Of a stretch of 64,000 nt of DNA, positions 22,041 through 35,900 are shown piece by piece. A program made the position numbers and the translations under genes. Under the pieces are notes generated by a model. The model did no database searches. It was not told where the DNA came from and worked only from the letters and a program-made list of their open reading frames with translations. The stretch's first letter is position 1. Every line of letters begins with the position of its first letter. Source of the DNA: Neolentinus lepideus HHB14362 ss-1 (lineage: Eukaryota; Basidiomycota; Agaricomycetes; Gloeophyllales; Gloeophyllaceae); assembly GCA_001632425.1 (NCBI GenBank), contig KV425597.1, positions 132,443 through 196,442 on the forward strand. The letters run 5' to 3'.

Positions 22041-24657
22041 ATATCGTATTCTGCACTGCGTACTTGTCATACCCTTGTCATACCCTCATCTACTGTCGCT
22101 CGTCTGTCAAGCTGCATTGTCATCGCATATATATATTTGTATTGTCCAAGCGCATATTTTTCGATAATATCATCATCATCATGTATCCATTGCACTGCGA
22201 CGTAGTCTCTCGGCTCTGCTTCGATACATATGAAATAACTTGGATGAAGTGAGTACGGCATTTTTCGAAGTCCCGAGCACAGATGGCCTTGACCATATTG
22301 GGTGAGCACCCGGGACATCGGATCGACAAATGTCAAGAAGCTTCGAACACGTCCGTGGTGCTGAGCAGCATAGGTGCAGAAAGTCGAGGAAATACACTGG
22401 AACACCATCGTTTGGATCCCAGATTATCGACAGCGAAGTGGGTTAATTTTGAGCGTATATCCTTGTCTTCGTTCCTCAGGCCACTGGACTCGTAACCATG
22501 GGCGCTGATATGAATTCAGATCTAGCAGGACACGTAAGAAAGGGATGCCCACAAGGCTCTATTGATACGTGCCACCGTGAGTTAGGAACCAGATGTCGCC
22601 ACATCCACACGAAAAGTTATTATGTGAACGTTTTTCTGAGGGCAGAGACCTATTCTTGTCAGCGTAGGACACTATTAGAGAACACCAACGTACGTATAGA
22701 CGATCAGTCAATTTTAGGCCTCGATCGTCTTGGGATTACTTACATATTCGCAGAAGCAAGGTTCGCGACTTTCAGAGACCCTTGAGACGGCTAGGAAGAG
22801 TATGCCATGTGCGCAGGAGAGCAGTCGGAGACGGTCTGTCTGCACCCTGTGGGACACGTTGTGGAAGTGTTAAGTTCCATTATGCTTTCACCTGAGCTTT
22901 AGTAACGCCTCACACAATCACATACGGGTGCCGCCAGAATCCATGACAGCGGCTCATCTACATTCCAGGGCCTTGTGATGCCTCCTTATGAAGGTTTGAC
23001 AGTGACAGACGCAGTCTCGACGAGTGGCAGTCATGAAGCAATACACGAGACGAGTAATATTCGTACAATCGCCCCAGGGAATAAGGAGATCCTCGGCACA
23101 TCGACACGTGAGCCACCCATTCGTAGGGACCGAACGGACGTCCCTCACAGCGATCCACGCACGAAGACCGTAGGCCTGGAAAGCAAGACTCTTTGTCCAC
23201 GGAGAGCACCGTCTTTGCGAGGCGTCTGCAGCAAGCAAACATTCCCAAGGGAAGCCTCCGTGCGACGAAGACCGCCATGGGGTTACAGGTAGACCAGTAT
23301 CTCTGATGCAACGCAGCATGTGTCGAAGTTCGAAAAGGTAGGATTAGCTATGCCGTCTCAGATGTCGGTGTCCATCGTGGACGTGGATCTTGCCATAAAT
23401 GATCCACGGGCAACCTGGACTCATTGGCGCGTGCAGACACGCGGAGCGACTGACGCTATCTTCATCAACCGTAACGCCATCCGGACAGTTGTCTCGTCGT
23501 GCCATAGCGATAGCCAGAACTCCATAGCTGCCGACAGGACAAGGCTGATCGCTATCTGGTTTATTCTCAATCTGCTGGACTTCGGTGAATAACTGCAGCA
23601 GAGGTTCTCAATAGCAAAAGATGCAAGATCTAAGGAATGTAAGAAGGATAGCGCATAGGACCAACAGCGACCACTCACCCGTAATAATTGACAGAAAATA
23701 TCGGTTTGTGCACTGCACGACCAAGGCGAGCCTCAACAGAGGGAATAGCCATTATCAGGCAGGTAAGCCCTGGTGATATGAAGGCTGGGATATTTCCATG
23801 CCCTTCAGTACGTCTTTCCTGCCTCAACATTCATCAAGGCCAAACCTGCTCGAGACCCACTAATCAATCTCAGGATTCCACGGCGGTGCAAAAGCCTATC
23901 CGTATCATGATCGAGTCCAGGTGATCATGGTCGATAATCAAGGCAGCACTTGACGACCGTCAAAGGAGCAGCCCGGGACCACGGTCGAGCATACAGGACG
24001 CACTTTCATTTTGGATAAGCCTTAGCCTACGGCCTACTCGCAGACATCAGTGATGACACGGAGCAGATATGTCGCGGGTAATTCCAAAGGTCGCATTGGC
24101 TACGATGCTAGATAGCAATTTTGTTCGGGGAGTGGAACAGAAGACAGGAAGACCCTTAGAGTTAATGCCGAACATAGAGCGCCGAGGTCGTACCGCCTCA
24201 AACCTGATGGAATCTCTGATTTTGCGCAGCAGATGCTATAAGTATTGCAAACGGACGACCGCCACGGTCAAGTCGCCGGGAATGGTTCATCATGAGACTA
24301 GAGGAGGCGTGTCAGCTTCGGCAGCCTGAGTGATCAGATAACCCCCTTGGATATCAGGTGGTTTCCGGACTATGGAAAAAGTCGTTGCCCGCTGCCCCTC
24401 TGCGACAAGCTAAACCTGTCTCATTAAGTGATAGACATACTATACAACAGCCACAGACAGTGTCCGTTGACCAAAGGAAGTCGTAAACGGCCATATCGAA
24501 GATCGAAGGCCAAACTAGCTCGCACGAGTTCATAGCATGTGCCGCAGCTTGCCACGCCAGAGCAACGAATAGAATGATACATAATTAGCGAAACAAACCA
24601 ACTGCTTCACGCACAAGGTATATGATAATGATAGTTAAGAATATTTATCGTAGGTTG
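22041..24657. other. Gene-free stretch, 2.6 kb
   Basis: Nothing recognisable on either strand. The longest open frames (minus 22954-23319, two overlapping frames of about 120 codons) have no family features, start or splice context I can defend; overlapping long frames suggest base composition or an old decayed gene. A short tandem repeat TCATACCC(T)TG occurs twice at about 22067-22085. Confidence 0.45.
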
Positions 24658-26817
24658 CTAGACATGAGGCTGGTCGGTGAAGTGCGAAGTCGAAGATGTT
24701 CCTATCTGGGCGGGCATCGACATGTCGTGCATGGAGGGATTTATATTGTTTGCCAGTGGTAGCGTTTCCATCTGATGCATCCGTTTCCGAGGAGGTACCG
24801 AGGAACCATCCTAATTCGTTGTATTAATATTATGTACAAATACTTCGCAAGCTGAGACATTACCTCATTGTCATGTGGCGTTTCTAGACTACAGTCAACA
24901 CGTCGGATTAAACGGTGGACCATATTATAGACGCACCTTGGATCTGAGCTTGATCCCATGTCCTAATGTGTTTCCGCCCATTCATGATCCTTTCTGTAGA
25001 TGACATCTGAGGTGACGAAACGGACCTTGAAAGACTCTGTAAATGACCAAATTAAGACAAGACTTGAGGAAGGGAAGAGGAGGAAACCTACATGATCCAT
25101 CAACCGTGCCTCGCTGGATTGGTAATGGTCGACTCTCATTGACTCCATCTGCGTCCAGTCAATGGGATGGTCCACGTGCCCGCTTGCCACACGGGCGTGT
25201 GAGGCAGCTGCAGCAGCCAGATGTGGATCAATCATGCCCTCGTTCCACGCCGGCATAGTCATCCGTTGATTGTTCAAACGTCGTTCGTCCTGCGCTCGAG
25301 GCTGGCTCGGTCCCGCCTCGGGCTGGTAATGGGACGGGCTCACCTGGCCGTTCAGGCTGGCTGAGTTTTGTTGAGGTGATACATCAGATGGAAGCATACT
25401 CGTAGGGTTCACTTGCACAGGATACTGTCGTAAAAGCTGGGACACTGTACAACAAAGATGTTATCGAAATCGAGGTGAGGAAGAAATGATACGTACCTAG
25501 ACTGGCATAATGGTCTACTAGGGAGTTCACGTCTTTCTGCAATGTCTCTTCCCTCCGTAGACACGTAGAGTATTGAGTGTAGGCGTTTTGAGTCTCCTGC
25601 TTGAGGCGTTGTAGATTTATACGGGCTTCTTGTAGTAATTGCCCTTCATGGTTGTGTTAAAAGACGGATCACCTCCCATAGAATAGGGTATGCTTACAGG
25701 CTGTATCAATTTTCTGAAGTCTAGAGGAAAAATTTGGGTTCGTCGATGTTGATAGAGCGCTCAGCATTGCTAGTCTTGCAGAAGGATCGGATGCAGTCCC
25801 GAAACCATGGCTAAGAGCGTTTTGCTCACTGCCGCCTGAAGGACGTGTTAGACATTGCTACTACGACAAGCAAGAATGACATGCCTGTCTCGGGTCTGGC
25901 GCCTTGACTAAGGGCGTCCCACTTGGCCGTAGAGCTGCCTGCATCCCCTGATGGTTCTGGACTCTCCGAAGCTAGATCCTGAGATGAGAGGGCAGTTGGC
26001 AGGGGAGTCGGGGTGCACACCCCGCCAGCTTCTCGTAGGCGAGGGTTATGCGGGATGCCAGCTGTTTGGCGTTCCACAAACTTTCTGAGAAAGGTGAGCT
26101 CCATATTATCGGGCATAATATAGGGTGGGCCGGGAATATCGCCCTTCTGCATGAGCATTTCGATATGAGACATAACTTTGTCCTTGAGCTGCTGCAGCCA
26201 TTCGTGTAGCTCCATGTGATCCTGGTCCGCTCTCTGATCATAGTCTTGTCTCCTCCGCGCCTTCCTCCAATATGTTTTGGTAAGTTTGAGGGCAGCACTG
26301 ACTTCATTGTCGAGAAGGCGATACCAGTCGCTTGCTTGTCGCGTGAGACGGACTTCGAGCACGCCAGGCTGAACCCGCAACTGCAAAAGACATCGTCCGT
26401 CATCGTCTGGAAGACTAAGAACGCCCTTCTGGCCCTGATTGCCTCGCGTGGCGCCACGAGAGATATTCCCAAGCTCTGGCCAGGGCAAGTCATCCATAAC
26501 TTGCGGCGTTGTCAGGATGATACGGAAGCCTAGTTTGACAGAAGCTCGGAGCTGGTGAGGGGGTATATAAGACCAGAAGGAACGACGGGGTATCAAATGG
26601 GTGCTAGTTAAGGGCCATACAGGCTCAAATAAAATGATGGCTGAGATGGGACTGATGCAACGTTAGCTGATGCGTAACCGGAGGTTTATGGGAGTGTCTG
26701 CCAGAATTTTACTCTGCCACCCATCTTCACATACACAACCGGGGAGATCTGCATCGATACATCCCGCGCAGAAGCTGAGAAGAAGGCACACTTTCTCATG
26801 CCTTCAAATTTATCCAT
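24658..26817 (-). CDS. Conserved-looking protein of unknown function, coiled-coil and Gln/Pro-rich tail, NLS-like C-terminus
   Basis: Not recognised as any named family. Proposed start ATG at 26817 (MDKFEGMRKCAFFSASARDV). An intron with donor GTGGCA near 26725 would join KM to AIILFEPVWPLTSTHLIPRR in frame. The large exon (26596-25900) reads KLGFRIILTTPQVMDDLPWP, then a basic, helical, charged stretch (LKLTKTYWRKARRRQDYDQR). After that comes a heptad-like region (HEWLQQLKDKVMSHIEMLMQ) and a Pro/Ser tail. Later exons give LQKIDTA, ARINLQRLKQETQNAYTQYS and VSQLLRQYPVQVNPTSMLPS, and the last exon has a basic cluster PPRKRMHQ and ends TDQPHV with TAG at 24658-24660. The first 100 residues faintly recall a BRCT fold but no diagnostic Trp or Gly-Gly pair is secure. 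A nuclear, possibly DNA-associated regulator is a guess. The gene model is approximate. Confidence 0.6.
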
Positions 26818-27071
26818 CACCGAATCATCAATTGAACTGTTCGTTGTCTGATCTGACTGGCTACTTCCGGGTTTCCCACAGTAACTGCCCTTATACACCG
26901 AAATACAAGACTTATTCGAGAATGGTATTAAGAGCCTGCCGGGCTGGCTACCACGGTCTCCTCTCACATCCCGAGCTACCGAACCTGATAGAAACGTTAC
27001 CGTCCCCTTATTCTCCCGTCCTCTGCCTGACGCTGTTGCATCACTTGCTCCGGGCGTCGGGCTACACGGTC

Positions 27072-29273
27072 TTACGCCGAGAAGTCCACTCCTTGAGCCA
27101 GAGGTGCTTTATCAGAAAAATTGATCGTGCAAGCACTCCATCGCACATATTGTTTCCAAGCATCGCCTCCTGACTCCCGACCCCTGCAAACAAACTGTCA
27201 GTGAGATGACGCATTTAGACCCGGTATTCTTACCATCCAGTGCTCTGTGTGCGAGACAGTCAGGACTGTGTCAGAACCATTGCATCACGCGAGTTGCTTC
27301 ACCGACCTTGTTGCCGCCAAAGGCCGCCCCAATCTCCGCTCCGCTAGTGCCAACATTCACCTGCCGGTCTTCTTTCAACAAGGATTCCCCGATTATGCAT
27401 CACAGCGCTCACGTTGACGATACCTGCATCAGAACCCTCAGGCCCGATCCATTTCCCGACTGTTCTCAGATCGCGCGTAAAAAGAGTGCTCGACAATCCC
27501 TGTGGAACGGCATTGTTCCATTCAATAGCCTGTTCAACGTCCTCGAACACGGCCGCACAAAGGACAGGTGCAAATGTTTCTGTGCGCCAGATCCTGTCCT
27601 TCGGGTCGGCAGACTTGGGCAATGCGATGGTAGGCTTGACAAAATTACCTTGATCCAAAGGAGGGGCATCGTACCGCTCGCCACCCGCGATGATCTCGGC
27701 GCCTGCGTCCCGTAGGTAACCCACAGCGTCGTGATATATACTGATGGCATTCTGCGTATGCAGAGGCCCTAGTAAGGTCTCCTTGGCAAGTGGATCACCC
27801 ACGCGGACCGAACGGTAGAGCTTCTCCAGTTTTGCCAGGAACTCTGATGCGATATCGCGATGAAGGTAGAGTCTTCGCGTTGACGTGCATCGCTGGCCGG
27901 CGGTCCCAACAGCGCCGAAAAAAACAGCAGGCACTGCTAGGGACATGTCGGCGTCCGGCATGATGACGGCAGCTAGATTAAAACCGAGGGTAGGGTTATC
28001 TCGAGATCTGATTTGAGCCATCGACTATACCGCACCGTTGTTCCCGCCAAGCTCGAGCAGCACTTTGCCAAATCTAGACTGCACGACTTTACCAACTGCG
28101 CGCCCGACAGCTTCGCTACCAGTGAACGAGACTGTATCACGTCACGAGATGCCTCTGACTAGCTGCCTGTAACGGTCACGTACCCATGTCAATGCCTTTG
28201 TCTTCAACAACGGCTTCGCCAACGTCTTTCCCACCAATGACCAAGCTGGCAACTGCGCCTGGAATACCATTTTCCTCCAGCACACGAGACACGATTTTCG
28301 TTACTGCGATTGAGCATAGCGGCGTACTCGGTGATGGCTTCCAGAGCGTTGCGTTGCCCGCTGCCAATGACAAGGCCAAGTTCCTGAAGAAGACGTGAAC
28401 ACGAAACGCGTTTCCAGAGAATACAAGCTCATGACGTGAAGGGCGAAACTGACCATCCATACACTGCAACGGGGAAATTGAAAGCGGACAGAACGGCAAC
28501 TACACCTAGTGGGTTCGGTACTATAACCCGAGTCAAACTGAATGAGGCCCCGTTCCAAATTTCACTCGTAGACGACTGATACCTTCAACAATTGAATGGC
28601 CAGGGCGTTCTGAGCTGACCACCCGACCATTCATCATCCGCGATAGACCAACACCATAATCACACTAGAAGGTAGATGAGAAATCCAGTTCGCCACGTGC
28701 TACTTCATGAGGGACGCACGATATCGACAAATTCTTGAACCTCACCAATTCCTTCGGTTCTGATTTTTCCCATCTCAAGCGATACAAGAGCACCCAGTTC
28801 ATCACGCTAATCAAACATGAGCGCATATTTCATAAAGCGGCGACAAGAGCAGCCCGACCTTATTGGAAAGTGCATACCGAATTTGTCGTAATATCTCGCC
28901 ACGGCGCGGAGCGGGAACAGTCCTGAAGTAACGATAAGCATCGCGGGACTTAGCTAGAGCATCTCGCAGCTCTTCTGGAGTAGCCTAAACGAGTGCCCAG
29001 ACTATCAATACACCGGCCAAATCCGTTTCCTGATTCAAGGTATTCTGTTTGACTCACGGATTTCACTCTCGCAAGAACCTCTCCAGTGGTCGGGCAGATG
29101 CTTTTGAGTACATCCCCTGAGCCTTTCCAACTTCCATCATAGACGCCGGACAATTCCTGGTCTGCAGTTGGAATGTCGACAGATGACAGCACGGAGGATG
29201 CTCTGCTAGACAATCTCCGAGTCCTGGCAAGCCATGCACTGTGCCTCGCAACTACCCTTCTTCCAACAACCAT
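27072..29273 (-). CDS. Aldehyde dehydrogenase, ALDH7 (alpha-aminoadipic semialdehyde dehydrogenase / antiquitin) type
   Basis: NAD-dependent oxidation of an aldehyde to the acid; ALDH7 members act on alpha-aminoadipic semialdehyde in lysine/pipecolate breakdown and also detoxify aldehydes. Start ATG at 29273; the first 30 residues ([20 protein letters not shown]) are Arg-rich without acids, which looks like a mitochondrial presequence. Landmarks are [79 protein letters not shown] (NAD site) and [12 protein letters not shown] with the general-base Glu. The catalytic Cys is in [13 protein letters not shown], and [20 protein letters not shown] and [20 protein letters not shown] follow. It ends [11 protein letters not shown] with TAA at 27072-27074. 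RCTSTRRL and the C-terminal ACTINFS are typical of ALDH7. About nine introns; intact, about 540 residues. Confidence 0.9.
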
Positions 29274-32200
29274 ATCCGCAACACTGGTGATGAGGTGGCA
29301 AGCTCGAAGCTACTCGGTCACCGGTCCCCGCAAAAGCGCATCTGCACCGTGATCCGTCCGGTCATTCGATCGCAATATAGAGTGCTGCCGGCAACGCCCA
29401 GTTACTTCCTTTTCTGACATTGCTTCTCCCGGCAGTAACCAATCAGATTCGAGCTTCTCAGTTCGTGGTTAACTCGGATTTCACGAGGGCTCGAGGGCAA
29501 GGGAAGCTAGGGCTAGTGGAACAAGTCCCCTCATGAAGACCTTTGCCTGAAGGCTATTATGTCATCTGGATACTTACTATATCCTGGTACCACATATATT
29601 CGTCTAGAGACCTCGACATCAAGCTTTGGAACGTAATATCAGAAAAGAACTTCTTCCCTCCCAGGACACCGTGATTGTGAGATATTGACTACTCTTTCCG
29701 CTATTCCACCCCTCGTCACCGGTAAGCATACTCCGGACCGGGGCCAGTGGGATGACTAGGGGTGAGGCGGCCCGGGGATCGCAGGTTGCAGCTCCGTGGA
29801 AGCAAGCTGCCTCAGATGTTCAGTATACTTTCATTACACCATGAGGCCCTATAGAGGGAGTGTACACTTTCCTGTGAATCTAGGCGATGTTCGATTTTGG
29901 TCATGGGCATTTGTGCGTTCGCTATGCCAAGTAACATACAACAAACGGTCTTAACCACAATACAAGGAAGCTGAGATGTTGTGAGACACTCTCAGTAACT
30001 CTACCGAATCTGCCAATGAGATACATTGACTAATTGTGAATATTGATGCACAGTAGCCTACAGTGCTATTGGAGTTCCTGTACCATGAGATATAGTGTTT
30101 TCCTTGGGTAGAGACGTGTAATAGAGTAGACCGCTAGCAGACTGTGTAACAGATCAATAACATCATGAATCTTATCTCGTGGCCCGGTCAACAACATCGA
30201 TCCGTGATCGCAGCTAACCAGGCGTCACTATAATCCTGAGTTGAGCCGAACCCAGCTAAAGTCCATTATTGAACACTGCCTTCCCTCCGTCTGTGTCAGC
30301 CATCTCGGCTCCGTAAACAGGCGACTGGTTGAGGAAGTTGTTGGGTAAAGTTAGGAACGGTTCGGGTACTGTCATCGTTCCGGCGTCCTAATGTACACCG
30401 CACAATCGCGAGCACGATCTTTCCTATCTCTTGTATTTCCATGTAAGCGCGTCAAGCGTGGAGGATCAGCACAAGTAAAAGAGCGCACAGCACGCGTAGC
30501 CAGTTTGCTGACAGTTCATGCTGCGAGTATCGCGGACTTGACGTGTCCAAGGTACGAGGTGACCCTTATATTTTGGCTCATCATCGGCTCTTAGACTGAG
30601 GGCCTACCCGGCATCTCACGAAGCATGAAAATAGGAGTTTCCACTCCTGGCATTACCCAGGTCGGCCACGGATCTTGGGTATCTATTCTGAGCACCAAAC
30701 GTGGAGGCTGAAGGCGCGGGAGTGTGGAAAAGGCACAACACTCGAGTCGTTGGAAACGTCTGTGGACGCAGTTAGGGGCATGTCATGGGGACTTACGACG
30801 TTGCTCGCTTACCCGCCGACGAAGCTCTGTTTGTGGCGAGAAGCGACGCGTAATATCTCGATGACCCAGCACCGCACGCACGTTAGCGGGCTCCGGAAGA
30901 GGTTACAGGTGGCGGGATAGAATTCCGTTGCGCCCGGACGTTGGCAGTGATTTCGGGATGTGCCTAGACGAGAGCTTGAAGGTCATCAGTCCTGACATAA
31001 TTAGGAGATAGAGTCGTTTCGCCGGTTCGGGAGCTCAATGTAGACCGCAGCGACAAAAGCAGAGCACCGGTGGAAGTTCAGCCACACAAAACGGAAATGG
31101 ATCAGAACAAACAACAGCATATCAATCTGTCCTGAGTCGTTCAACTGGGTGGGCAGTATACGTATAAAGAGGCTGTGAACAGAATAGGAGATGTCGCTCC
31201 ATGAATCAAAGCGGGGCGCCCGATACTGCGAAGAGAAGTGGGAGCTGACAAATTTTAATTAACGCGGGCCTGCACTGAAACACGCCGAGATGACCAGAGC
31301 CAATTAGTCCGTCGCGGTCACTAAAAAGGTCCGCGGAACGCAACGATCGGGCAACTGAATATCAAGATCGTGCTTGCGCTGTCAAGCGTTAGCTAGCATC
31401 AGTCCACAAGTGCGGGTGGGAGGGCGCTGTGATTCAAATGATGTCCAGATGAGAGTACACGACTGTCATGCAGGGCCCTCGCTCTGTGAGGTTTAAAGTA
31501 ACGTACCAAAACCTTGGACTTGGCGCAAGGCGCGTAAGTAGATGATCGCTACTCCGGCGATGAAAGAATCGATGATTATCACCTTTCTGAACGATGGTAC
31601 AGCAAAATAATTCTCTGCACTACCGTTTGATTTCTCAGGACTTTCTAAGGGTCAGAGGCTTATCCCGGGCGGCTGGATAAAAGACCTTTGCGAGGCTCAT
31701 GCATGAGACAATTTCGAAAAATAGCACCATGCTCAATTCCCAGTAGGTAACGGTATTGAAGTCTGGCTCTCTCCGGTCGATGTGGAAGGGGTGATGATAA
31801 ATAATGGGAAGTACGAGGCAAACAACGCAAAGACAGCGAGCCTCAAATTAAGTCAGTACACTTCGTAATCAAAGTGTGATATATTGGTTCATGTGACTCA
31901 CATTAGACTACTGAATGGGGGATTCGCACTGTCCTTTGTACGCAGAGGATGTCTGTTTATGGCTGAGTTGATCGCGAATAGCAGGTTCGGCCAAGCAAGA
32001 TATCTAAGGCGCTGTGTAAGAGTGCCAAGTGTAAATTATGGAAATGACTTTGACGTACCTATTCTTCGTCACCATAATGAGACCTGACAGAAACATGCCC
32101 GAGGCGGAGGCACCGTCTGTAGAGTTCAACAGTCAAGCACAGCACTAGATACGGCGACATGTTGCACACCGCTAGCATCTGCAATCCATGCCCTTGGAAA

Positions 32201-32919
32201 AGACAATCTTCGTTCTAACGAAGGGTCTCTTGGATCTTCGGCGTTGGACATCCTTATAAGCTTCCGTTGACCACAAGGCTGCGTGTTCTCGAAAGCAATG
32301 CCAGTGATCCTGACCCAGTCGGCAACTGCCGCGGCAGTTTAGTGCAAATAAATTTAGAAACTCAGTTATTCGGACCCCGAGGATAACTCCATGAACTTCG
32401 AGGCAATTCAGCGGTATTTGCGCTGGTAGATAAGCTAGAATAGAGGTAATTTTATATCATCTCATAGACTCTTCGCATTTCCGTGTGGAGCGCCCGTCTA
32501 CTAGGGCCTTGGGATAGAAAAGTGCGGATGGACGAGCGCGGAAGTCTGTGTTATTCGAATGCGTATACCACAGATATTAGTAGTAGTTGCACAGAGAGTC
32601 TTATTATGAGACTAATCATACCGGCTAAAAGTGAAGTCGTGGAAGATTTGGGAGCTTGTATTAGCTCGCCCGATTCCAAAGTTCCAGGTCGACAAGGTTT
32701 CGGGTCCCAATGCAATTGCCAGATTGTGGCTGTGCTTACACCTGCGTGTTAACTGTCTGCAAGTACGCATCCTGCTCGACCATAGTCTTCGTTGTCTTGC
32801 TTTATTTACTGGATTGGAAAGACTCTTGCTGAACCGAACTTGGGCGCTTATACCTTCATCTTTCTCCGGCAGCGCCCTTCAGCAAGTCTGCTCAGTGACC
32901 CATGTCGGGATGAACGCTC
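29274..32919. other. Gene-poor stretch, 3.6 kb
   Basis: No supported protein gene, RNA gene, retroelement motif or terminal repeat. Open frames are under 90 codons and unremarkable. A piece at about 32630-32760 (FQVDKVSGPNAIARLWLCLH) has protein-like composition and a donor-like end but could not be tied to a family or neighbouring exons. Confidence 0.5.
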
Positions 32920-35900
32920 ATGGCATACCTATATTGGCTGTTTTTCACCGTTTTATTCGTTATCACAACATGCATCTGCGAACCCATTGCTCTGAGCGGT
33001 CAGAATATCAAGGATCGCATTACCGCGTTGACGCAGCAAGACAAGAGAAATCTCGTTGCCTACAAACCTAATACCTACCAGCCTCCCCCCGAATCATTCT
33101 CGACTTTCCAAGAAGAGCATCTACAAGCCCTCGATATAACTTTGCTTGCATCCGTTGACGGTAAATTTCATGCGCTCAACCGGACGAACGGCGCAGTTCT
33201 CTGGTCTATGTCTGCCAGCTCCTCCGATTCTGCTCCTGCCACACTTGGTCCGCTCGTGCGTACGACACATGTTGAATATGACCCTGATCTCCTCGACGAC
33301 GATGCGAGTCAAGAGCAATATATTATCGAGCCTCAGTCAGGCGATATCTATGTCATGGCTTCGCCGACGAGCCCTTTACAGCGACTGTCTTTTTCCATGG
33401 CTCAGCTGGTAGATATGTCACCCTTCAGTTTCTCTGGCGAAGACGGGAAGATCTTCGTCGGAAAGAAGGAGACTTCTTTGTTGTTGATCGAATTAGAGAC
33501 GGGCAGGATTAAAGCAACGTTGAACTCGGAGTGCCCTTGGGACCCTTTCAGCACCGGATCTGTCTCTGATTCTGGCGAAATTGACTTGGATGAGCTAGAG
33601 GAAGAAGCCACGCGTAATCACATGTCTGTGCCCACCGAAGTATTCATTGGGCGGACCGGTAAGTGCACAGTGCTATTCGTTTCTACTACAGGCTTACAGA
33701 CAGAATTTATGCAAATTACATGCAAGACTACCATCTCTCCATATACACCCGACCTTCGTCGCCATCGAGCAAACCCATTGTACAGAATTTGTCATTTTCG
33801 ACGTATGGGCCCAACAACCAAGACGTCGCATTCCAAGCACGTTACCGTCGGACGCCAGATGACATGTACATTCAGTCGCTGCCTGACGGAAAGATCATGG
33901 CTTGGAAAACCCAGGAAAGCGACTCGGATGGAAGTCGAGAAGTAGATTCCTCGTGGGCTCGACATATGCTCAGCGATCCGATGTAAGTGTCTTCAAATGG
34001 TATGCTGGATAAGGTCATCTGACTTCGGTATCAGCGTTGCTGTCTTCGACGTGCTCAAGAGTACAAAGAGAACGCACCCATTTGTATTGCTCCAGCCGCC
34101 TTTGAAGCTCTATGAAGATGGCCAGCCACTACCGAATCGCGACAAAGCCTACGTCGGCATTGTGCAGGACACTGGGTCGCTATTCGCCATGACATCGGAG
34201 CACTATCCTCTCGTCGCCTTCAACGACGTGAACTACATGTCGCCCCTGGGGATTGACCCCTCGCCTGGCATCGAATTCGATGGTACGCTCCCACCCGATA
34301 TCGACGCGGTGACCCGTCATCGGGAGATGCGACGACTGCTAGAGATGTGTCGACACGGCAGCACTGACCGCCGGTGCTTCTCGGGCGTGCGAACACTGGA
34401 ATCTGACAGTCGTTCGAGGTTGAGCCGGTTGCTCGATGAATCTCCGGTCGAATTACTTGTGCCTGGGGCTGAGGCTGGGCCCGCTGCACCACATAATACG
34501 CAAGTGACGGAGGTCCCGGCTTCAGGCAACGAGTCCCTGTCCGAACTGCGGGATCCGTGGGGGTGGAGGGAGACCGGATGGACTTCGCTGGCTCTTTCGG
34601 TGTCGCTGGTATTTCTGAGCAAGTTCCTTAGGAGCCGTTCCCGAGCGGAGCTGAAGGCACCTGAAAGCGCGGAAGCGGGCTTTTCGGCTATTCACCTGAC
34701 GGAGGAACCTATTTCTATTGATGCAGACGCCTTGAACACTATTTCAGCTGTCCAGCCACATACTCAGGATAATGTTGCGGTTGCCCAGTCCTTCTATGTC
34801 GGCGATAGCTCAGCTCCCGTCGTCGACGTCCAGCCACCAGTTAACGAAGACGCCAGACTCTCGGAAAATTCTGGTCCGAATGTGCAGGAGGTTGCTATAG
34901 TAGATGATGGTGCTGAAGGGGAGGACAGTGATAAGGAGGGTGATATGGCGGTGTTCGGAAAGCGTAAGACAACGCGGCGGAAACGTGGCAAGAAGAAGAA
35001 AGGTAATGCGCAGAATGTCAATCTTGAAGATGGCTCCGGGGCCGAGGCAGGACAAAGCAACGATAAGTCGCCTAATTCACATGCGCCAGAACAAGGCATT
35101 GGCGTTGTTGCTCATGATCCCCCACCGACTAATTCGACGGTGCAGCTGATGTTACCCGCCTCCCTCAGCCCTTCAGGTTCATCTTCGCAATCCCTGGTCG
35201 TTTCGGACGAAGTTCTAGGTGAGCGGATAACGCACCCTCATTTATCAATGACGCGTTCGATTTATTCGGTTCCAGGATTCGGCTCCCATGGTACTGTAGT
35301 CTATCGTGGATCGCTTCAGGGCCGTGCTGTCGCTGTCAAACGGCTTCTTCGCGACTTCGTCACGCTGGCTTCTCGGGAAGTCAGCATTCTGCAAGAGTCA
35401 GACGACCACCCGAACGTCATTCGCTATTACTACCAAGAGGCGCACAGCAATTTTCTCTATATCGCCCTCGAGTTGTGCCCTGCATCGTTGGCTGATGTTA
35501 TCGAGCAACCGGATCAGTTCCGCGACATATCCATCTCGTTCGACCCGAAGCGCGCACTCCGCGAAGTAACCTCCGGTCTTCGACATCTACATTCTCTGAA
35601 AATTGTTCATCGAGATATCAAGCCCCAAAACATCCTGGTCTCAGCTGCGAAAAAGACCACGGGAAAATATAGCGCACATCGGATGCTTATTTCTGACTTT
35701 GGCCTATGCAAGAAGCTGGACGTCGATCAAACAAGCTTCTTACCTACGGTTGGCGGTGCGATGGCAGTTGGGACGGTAGGATGGCGTGCCCCGGAGGTCC
35801 TGAGAGGAGAGGTAAACTTAGACGAAACTTTGTCTGACGATCAGTCCCAGTCGAGCCGAGACAGTGTTAACACGCCAGGTTCAGGCACGTCGACTGGGAA

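Noticed and set aside
32631..32760. Protein-like segment FQVDKVSGPNAIARLWLCLH upstream of IRE1
   Set aside because: Could not be joined to IRE1 or to any family; IRE1 already has a good signal-anchor start at 32920.
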